Source: Actinomycetes bacterium (GTDB lineage: Bacteria; Bacillota; Sulfobacillia; Sulfobacillales; JAIMBI01). From it: 34,489 bases of DNA. Below are positions 31,346-34,489 of this stretch, piece after piece; positions within the stretch are counted from its first letter, which is position 1; each line of letters starts with the position of its first letter. A program made the translations under genes and the position numbers. The notes under the pieces were generated by a model. That model saw only the letters and a list, made by a program, of their open reading frames with translations. It was not told the DNA's origin and ran no database searches. Location: assembly GCA_023565505.1 (NCBI GenBank), contig JAIMBI010000031.1:1-34489 (forward strand), read 5' to 3'.

Positions 31346-31374
31346 ACAGTACCGCCCGCGAGCGGACGCGCCAA
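31346..31374 (-). promoter_or_regulatory. Candidate promoter of the U32-like / glutaredoxin-fusion operon
   Basis: On the minus strand, TTGGCG (31369-31374), a 17-base spacer and TACTGT (31346-31351) make a plausible sigma-A promoter about 75 bases before the ATG at 31271. Confidence 0.45.
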
Positions 31375-31407
31375 GAGCGGGCGTCTTTAGGCCCCTCGGG
31401 ACAAACG

Positions 31408-31437
31408 CATCGCCGCCGGAGAGGCTCCGGGGCGATG
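31408..31437 (-). terminator. Hairpin downstream of the 60-aa membrane protein gene
   Basis: A 13-bp stem: CATCGCC and CCGGAG (one bulged G between them) pair with CTCCGG and GGCGATG around AGG. On the minus strand CGTTTGTC follows. It is the likely terminator of the gene ending at 31537, before the promoter of the U32-like operon. Confidence 0.6.
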
Positions 31438-31536
31438 TGGCGACGTGTGTTCGCGTGTTACGGAAGGATGACGACGAGCGGTCGCTCGATGAATGCGGCC
31501 AAGGGGACTACGGGAGCGGTCGGGTCGGCGGCTCGC

Positions 31537-31719
31537 TCACGCGGCCTTGCGCTCTGCAGAAGCCTGGGACCGTCCCAAGAGCTCGACCAGGTAGTTGTGG
31601 GCGAAGTAGATGTAGCCGCCGACCACCAGGGCGCCCAGCATGACGAGCGACAGCGTGCCGTCCATGCGGAGCACCGCCGGGTTGGTGAGGGCCTGGTACA
31701 AAGCCGGGCTGTACAACAT
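31537..31719 (-). CDS. Small (60-aa) single-pass membrane protein, unknown
   Basis: 60 residues with one membrane helix at about 23-46 (LSLVMLGALVVGGYIYFAHN and onward). The short N-terminus is MLYSPALYQALTNPAVLRMD and the tail is basic (SQASAERKAA). No family recognised. A strong ribosome binding site, AAGGAGG, lies seven to eight bases before the ATG at 31719, and a hairpin follows the stop, so a real gene is likely. It is divergent from the CoA-transferase gene across an AT-rich palindromic control region (31816-31849). Confidence 0.7.
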   Translation of the reverse strand: MLYSPALYQALTNPAVLRMDGTLSLVMLGALVVGGYIYFAHNYLVELLGRSQASAERKAA

Positions 31720-31815
31720 GGGGATCGCCTCCTTAACGTTGCCGTGGGATGTGTCGGTAACCGTCTCCGTTTCTGGAATACCACCTCCCTACGTATAAGT
31801 AAAATATATGTTATC

Positions 31816-31849
31816 TATGATTGACATAGGCCAATCATATCCATAGAGA
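31816..31849 (+). promoter_or_regulatory. Promoter with palindromic operator before the CoA-transferase gene
   Basis: A consensus -35 TTGACA (31821-31826), a 17-base spacer and -10-like TAGAGA (31844-31849) point to the gene at 31955. An 8-bp inverted repeat, TATGATTG (31816-31823) and CAATCATA (31832-31839) with an 8-base centre, overlaps the -35 box. The whole patch 31790-31850 is sharply AT-rich against its surroundings and lies between two divergent genes. Confidence 0.6.
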
Positions 31850-31954
31850 CACGCGGTCGACGCGGTCGGGCCTGCGCTATCCTAACGGCAAACCCCCGGG
31901 CCGCCGGATCCGTTGCCGGCCCGTGGACCAACCAGGACAAGGGCGGGTGAGGGC

Positions 31955-33226
31955 ATGCGCATCGTGGACCTCGATACGGCCATGAGCGCCATTCAGTCGG
32001 GGATGCGGATTTTCGTGCAGGGGATGGCCGCGACGCCGCACGGCCTGTTGGCGGGCCTGGCGGAGCGGTGTCGGTCGCTCGAGGAGGTGCGGCTGTTCCA
32101 CATGCACCTGGAGGGCCCGACGCCGTGGATCGCGCCGGCGCTCAAGGGGCGGGTGCACGACATTTCCTTCTTCGTGGGACCCAACCTGCGCGAGGCGGTG
32201 GCGCGGGGCGACGCCTCGTACCTGCCCCTCTTCCTCTCGGACATCCCCTGGTTCCTGCGCCAGCCCAATTTCCGTCCGCATGTGGCGCTGCTCAACGTAT
32301 CCCCGCCGGACCGTCACGGCTACGTGAGCCTGGGCCCGTCCGTCGACGCCACCCTGACCGCGGTCGAGATGGCGGACGTGGTCATCGCCCAGATCAACCC
32401 CCACGTGCCCCGGACCTTGGGCGAGGCCTGCATCCATCAGGACGCCATCACCTTCGGCGTCCCCTGGTCGGAACCCCTGGCCACGCGGGCCGCCGCCCCC
32501 CCGGATCCGGTCACGGAGGCCATCGGCCGGCATGTGGCGTCGCTCATTCCCGACCGCGCCACGCTGCAGATCGGCATCGGGCGCATCCCGGACGCGGTCC
32601 TCCGCCAGTTGGTGCATCACCGGGACCTCGGGATCCACAGCGAGATGCTCTCCGACGGCGTGCGGGACCTGGCCGAGCGCGGGGTCGTCACGGGCCGGTA
32701 CAAGGTCACCGATCCGGGCAAGATCGTCGGCACCTTCGCGCTCGGCTCCGAGGCGCTCTACGCCTTCCTGGACGACAACGCCGCCGTCGCGATGCGGGTG
32801 GTGGACTACACCAACAATACGGCGGTCATCCGGCAGAACCCGCGCATGGTCTCGGTGAACTCGGCGGTGGAGGTCGACCTCACGGGCCAGGTGGCGGCGG
32901 AGTCCATCGGGCCCCGGGTCATCTCCGGCGTGGGAGGCCAGATGGACTTCGTGCGCGGGGCGAGTCTCGCCCCCGAGGGCCGCTCGATCATCGCCCTCCC
33001 CTCCCGGACCGCGTCGGGCCAAGCGCGCATCGTGGCGACGCTGAAAGCCGGGGCGGCGGTCACCACGACCCGCAACCACGTCCAGTACGTCGTCACCGAA
33101 TACGGCATCGCGGAACTCCACGGCCGCACGCTGGAGGAGCGGGCCCGGCGGCTCATCGCGGTGGCCCACCCGGAGGATCGGCCCGCCTTGGAGGAGGCCG
33201 CCGCCCGCCTGATCCCCGGGTGGTGA
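31955..33226 (+). CDS. Acetyl-CoA hydrolase/transferase family (4-hydroxybutyrate CoA-transferase-like)
   Basis: A 423-residue class I-type CoA-transferase of the acetyl-CoA hydrolase/Cat1/4-hydroxybutyrate CoA-transferase family. Visible motifs are IFVQGMAATPHGLL, LHMHLEGP-like text (HMHLEGPTPW), LNVSPPDRHGYVSLGPSVD, LQIGIGRIPDAVL, LGIHSEMLSDGV (the Glu of SEM is the family's CoA-accepting glutamate), GVGGQMDFVRGA, and YVVTEYGIAELHGRT. It would exchange CoA between acetyl-CoA and a short organic acid. ATG at 31955 with GGGCGGGTGAGGG upstream; an in-frame ATG at 31913 is less likely. Transcribed from the promoter at 31821-31849, apparently alone. Confidence 0.92.
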   Translation: MRIVDLDTAMSAIQSGMRIFVQGMAATPHGLLAGLAERCRSLEEVRLFHMHLEGPTPWIAPALKGRVHDISFFVGPNLREAVARGDASYLPLFLSDIPWFLRQPNFRPHVALLNVSPPDRHGYVSLGPSVDATLTAVEMADVVIAQINPHVPRTLGEACIHQDAITFGVPWSEPLATRAAAPPDPVTEAIGRHVASLIPDRATLQIGIGRIPDAVLRQLVHHRDLGIHSEMLSDGVRDLAERGVVTGRYKVTDPGKIVGTFALGSEALYAFLDDNAAVAMRVVDYTNNTAVIRQNPRMVSVNSAVEVDLTGQVAAESIGPRVISGVGGQMDFVRGASLAPEGRSIIALPSRTASGQARIVATLKAGAAVTTTRNHVQYVVTEYGIAELHGRTLEERARRLIAVAHPEDRPALEEAAARLIPGW

Positions 33227-33534
33227 CTCGGGATCGGCCTACAGTGGTCTGCCGGACACCCGGTGAACCTGTCGGGGTAGGGTAGCCATTGCCTGCTGCG
33301 GTTCACCGTTTCGCCAGCAGGAACTCTGAAGTGGAGCGAGAAGAAATATATTGGTGCGACAACTGCGATAGCGCCGCGGGATGCGTGCCGGCGAAGGCGC
33401 AGCGGGCCGGTCGCAGCGAGGGGGGCCCCATTCGGCCTTCGTCCCCGCGACGCGGGCCGTTGGGAGCGGCGCGGGTCGCGCCGCGGCATGAAAAAGCCTG
33501 ACCGTCACCTCGCATGCAAAGGAGTGGGGACCAC
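33227..33534. other. 308-bp intergenic region before the formate/nitrite transporter
   Basis: No gene. Contains a perfect 9-bp inverted repeat around a 30-base internal segment (33261-33308, listed separately) and an AT-rich GAAATATATTGG patch near 33343-33354 whose TATATT (33347-33352) could be a -10 box; no good -35 is visible. The FNT ribosome binding site AAAGGAG lies at the end. Confidence 0.5.
33261..33308. repeat. Perfect 9-bp inverted repeat with a structured 30-base interior
   Basis: CGGTGAACC (33261-33269) and GGTTCACCG (33300-33308). The interior can form a second, G-U-containing stem (GTAGG with CCTGC). It starts 34 bases after the CoA-transferase stop. It could be a terminator-like structure, an operator with long spacing, or a small RNA/leader element. 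No T-run follows. Confidence 0.6.
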
Positions 33535-34363
33535 GTGGCCAATTTCCTGACCCCGGGGGAAATCGCGCAGGCCGCCGTCGAGGCGGGCGTGGACAAGAGT
33601 CGGCTGTCCGTCGACAAGCTGCTCATCCTCGGATTTCTGGCCGGAGCTTTCATCGCCCTGGGGGGCCTGTTCGACATCCGGGTGACCGCCGGCATGCCGG
33701 ATACGTTCGGGACCTTGAAACTGCTGGTGGGGGGGGGCCGTCTTTCCCATCGGCCTCATCCTGGTCGTCATAGCGGGCGCGGAACTGCTCACCGGCAACA
33801 TGATGACGTTGCCCATCGCCCTGCACCAGGGGCGCATCTCCTTCGGCTCGCTCATCAACAACTGGTTCTGGGTGCTCGTCGGCAACTTCGTGGGATCCCT
33901 GTTCGTGGCCTACGTGCTGGGCGTGGGGGCCCATCTTCTCACGGACGCGCCGTGGGACAAAGCCACCATCGCCATCGGCTTGGCGAAGGTCAAGCTGCCG
34001 TTCTGGAGCACGGTCGCCTCGGCCATCGGCTGCAACTGGCTCGTGGCGCTCGCCGTGTGGTTGGCCATCGGAGGCCGGGACGTCATCAGCAAGATCGTCG
34101 GGATCTGGTTTCCGATCATGGCCTTCGTTGCCATAGGATTCCAGCACGTCGTGGCGAACATGTTCTTCATCCCGGCCGCGATCTTCGTCGGTGGAGACAT
34201 CAGTTGGGCGCAGTGCTTCCAGGAACTGGCTGGCGCCTTCATCGGGAACCTCATCGGGGCCTGGCTCTTCGTCGCCACGGCCTACTGGGCGGTGTACCTG
34301 CGACGGCCCGCGGCGGCGCCGTCGGAGACCCTGCAGGCCGGGCGCGTGGCCAGCGGACAGTAA
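33535..34363 (+). CDS. Formate/nitrite transporter (FNT) family channel, frameshifted at a G-tract
   Basis: A FocA/NirC-type channel of about 275 residues and six helices, interrupted by a +1 shift. Codons from GTG 33535 read VANFLTPGEIAQAAVEAGVD up to TLKLLVGG; after the run of nine Gs at 33729-33737 the family sequence continues in another frame as AVFPIGLILVVIAGAELLTG and NMMTLPIALHQGRIS. Eight Gs would restore one frame. Further FNT motifs are NWFWVLVGNFVGSL, ASAIGCNWLVALAVWLA and GFQHVVANMFFIPAA. FNT proteins pass formate, nitrite or hydrosulfide across the membrane. AAAGGAG lies 11 bases before the GTG. The shift is most likely a homopolymer error near a contig end, but a true mutation or slippage tract is possible. 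Confidence 0.88.
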
Positions 34364-34489
34364 AAGACCCTGGCGCGCGGCGGGACCCCCGGGGCGGGGG
34401 GGCCCCCCGTACCCCCCCCCCCCGGCGCCCAAAGGTGGGGGGGTGTGTGGGCCAAAGGGGGCGGGGGGATACAAACCCCATGTGCCCAA
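34364..34489. other. Homopolymer-rich low-complexity end of window
   Basis: After the FNT stop the sequence consists largely of runs of G and C (a run of 12-13 C and several G runs of 6-7) unlike anything else in the window. It looks like a low-quality contig terminus. No feature can be supported here; the partial frames are not credible. Confidence 0.6.

Noticed and set aside
1..34489. CRISPR arrays, tRNA/rRNA genes, insertion sequences, phage genes
   Set aside because: No regularly spaced short repeats, no tRNA cloverleaf or rRNA sequence, and no transposase, integrase or phage protein could be recognised on either strand.

Overview
The window is very GC-rich bacterial DNA. Genes start with strong GGAGG-type ribosome binding sites and often use GTG. 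The typing genes are a LytR-CpsA-Psr wall protein, a split PntAA/PntAB/PntB transhydrogenase, a Lon-related AAA protease and a lipoprotein-type solute-binding protein. Together these suggest a high-GC Gram-positive (Bacillota such as the Sulfobacillus/Thermaerobacter/Symbiobacterium type), but the taxonomy is inference. The last ~110 bases are homopolymer-rich, like a poor contig end.

Layout. 1-2731 (minus): partial SDR oxidoreductase, MFS transporter, a small membrane protein and a universal stress protein. 3308-5937 (plus): class III aminotransferase plus a carbamoylase/hydantoinase-type M20 amidase. 6005-12504: a livHMGF branched-chain amino-acid-type ABC operon (plus) flanked by two minus-strand paralogous solute-binding lipoproteins that are identical over 837 nt and then diverge sharply. 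13049-15502 (minus): Lon-related protease. 15721-22041: acyl-CoA dehydrogenase divergent from an IclR regulator, followed by a CaiB CoA-transferase / MmgE-PrpD / HMG-CoA-lyase-like cassette. 22176-24057 (minus): a methyltransferase fused to a UspA domain, and a DUF981-like membrane protein. 24469-26343 (plus): an 87-aa unknown protein with its own terminator, then the LCP protein. 26596-29454 (plus): pntAA-pntAB-pntB. 29498-31271 (minus): a U32-like TIM-barrel protein and a two-domain gene read through an in-frame TGA. 31537-31719 (minus): a 60-aa membrane protein. 31955-33226 (plus): acetyl-CoA hydrolase/CoA-transferase. 33535-34363 (plus): formate/nitrite transporter with a G-tract frameshift.

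Most notable is 29498-30286. A degenerate RluA-type pseudouridine synthase domain runs in frame, through one TGA codon, into a glutaredoxin domain. The TGA sits exactly where the first Cys of the CxxC motif belongs (UxxC), and a perfect 7-bp hairpin follows at the distance expected of a bacterial SECIS element. This looks like an undescribed RluA-like/selenocysteine-glutaredoxin fusion. Other unusual points are the methyltransferase-UspA fusion, the mosaic duplicated binding proteins around the liv operon, and several well-formed palindromic operators in front of catabolic genes.

Functionally the window reads as an amino-acid and branched organic-acid uptake and catabolism region: transporter, aminotransferase/amidase, CoA transferases, acyl-CoA dehydrogenase and C-C lyase. 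Redox and stress genes (transhydrogenase, glutaredoxin, USPs) are mixed in.
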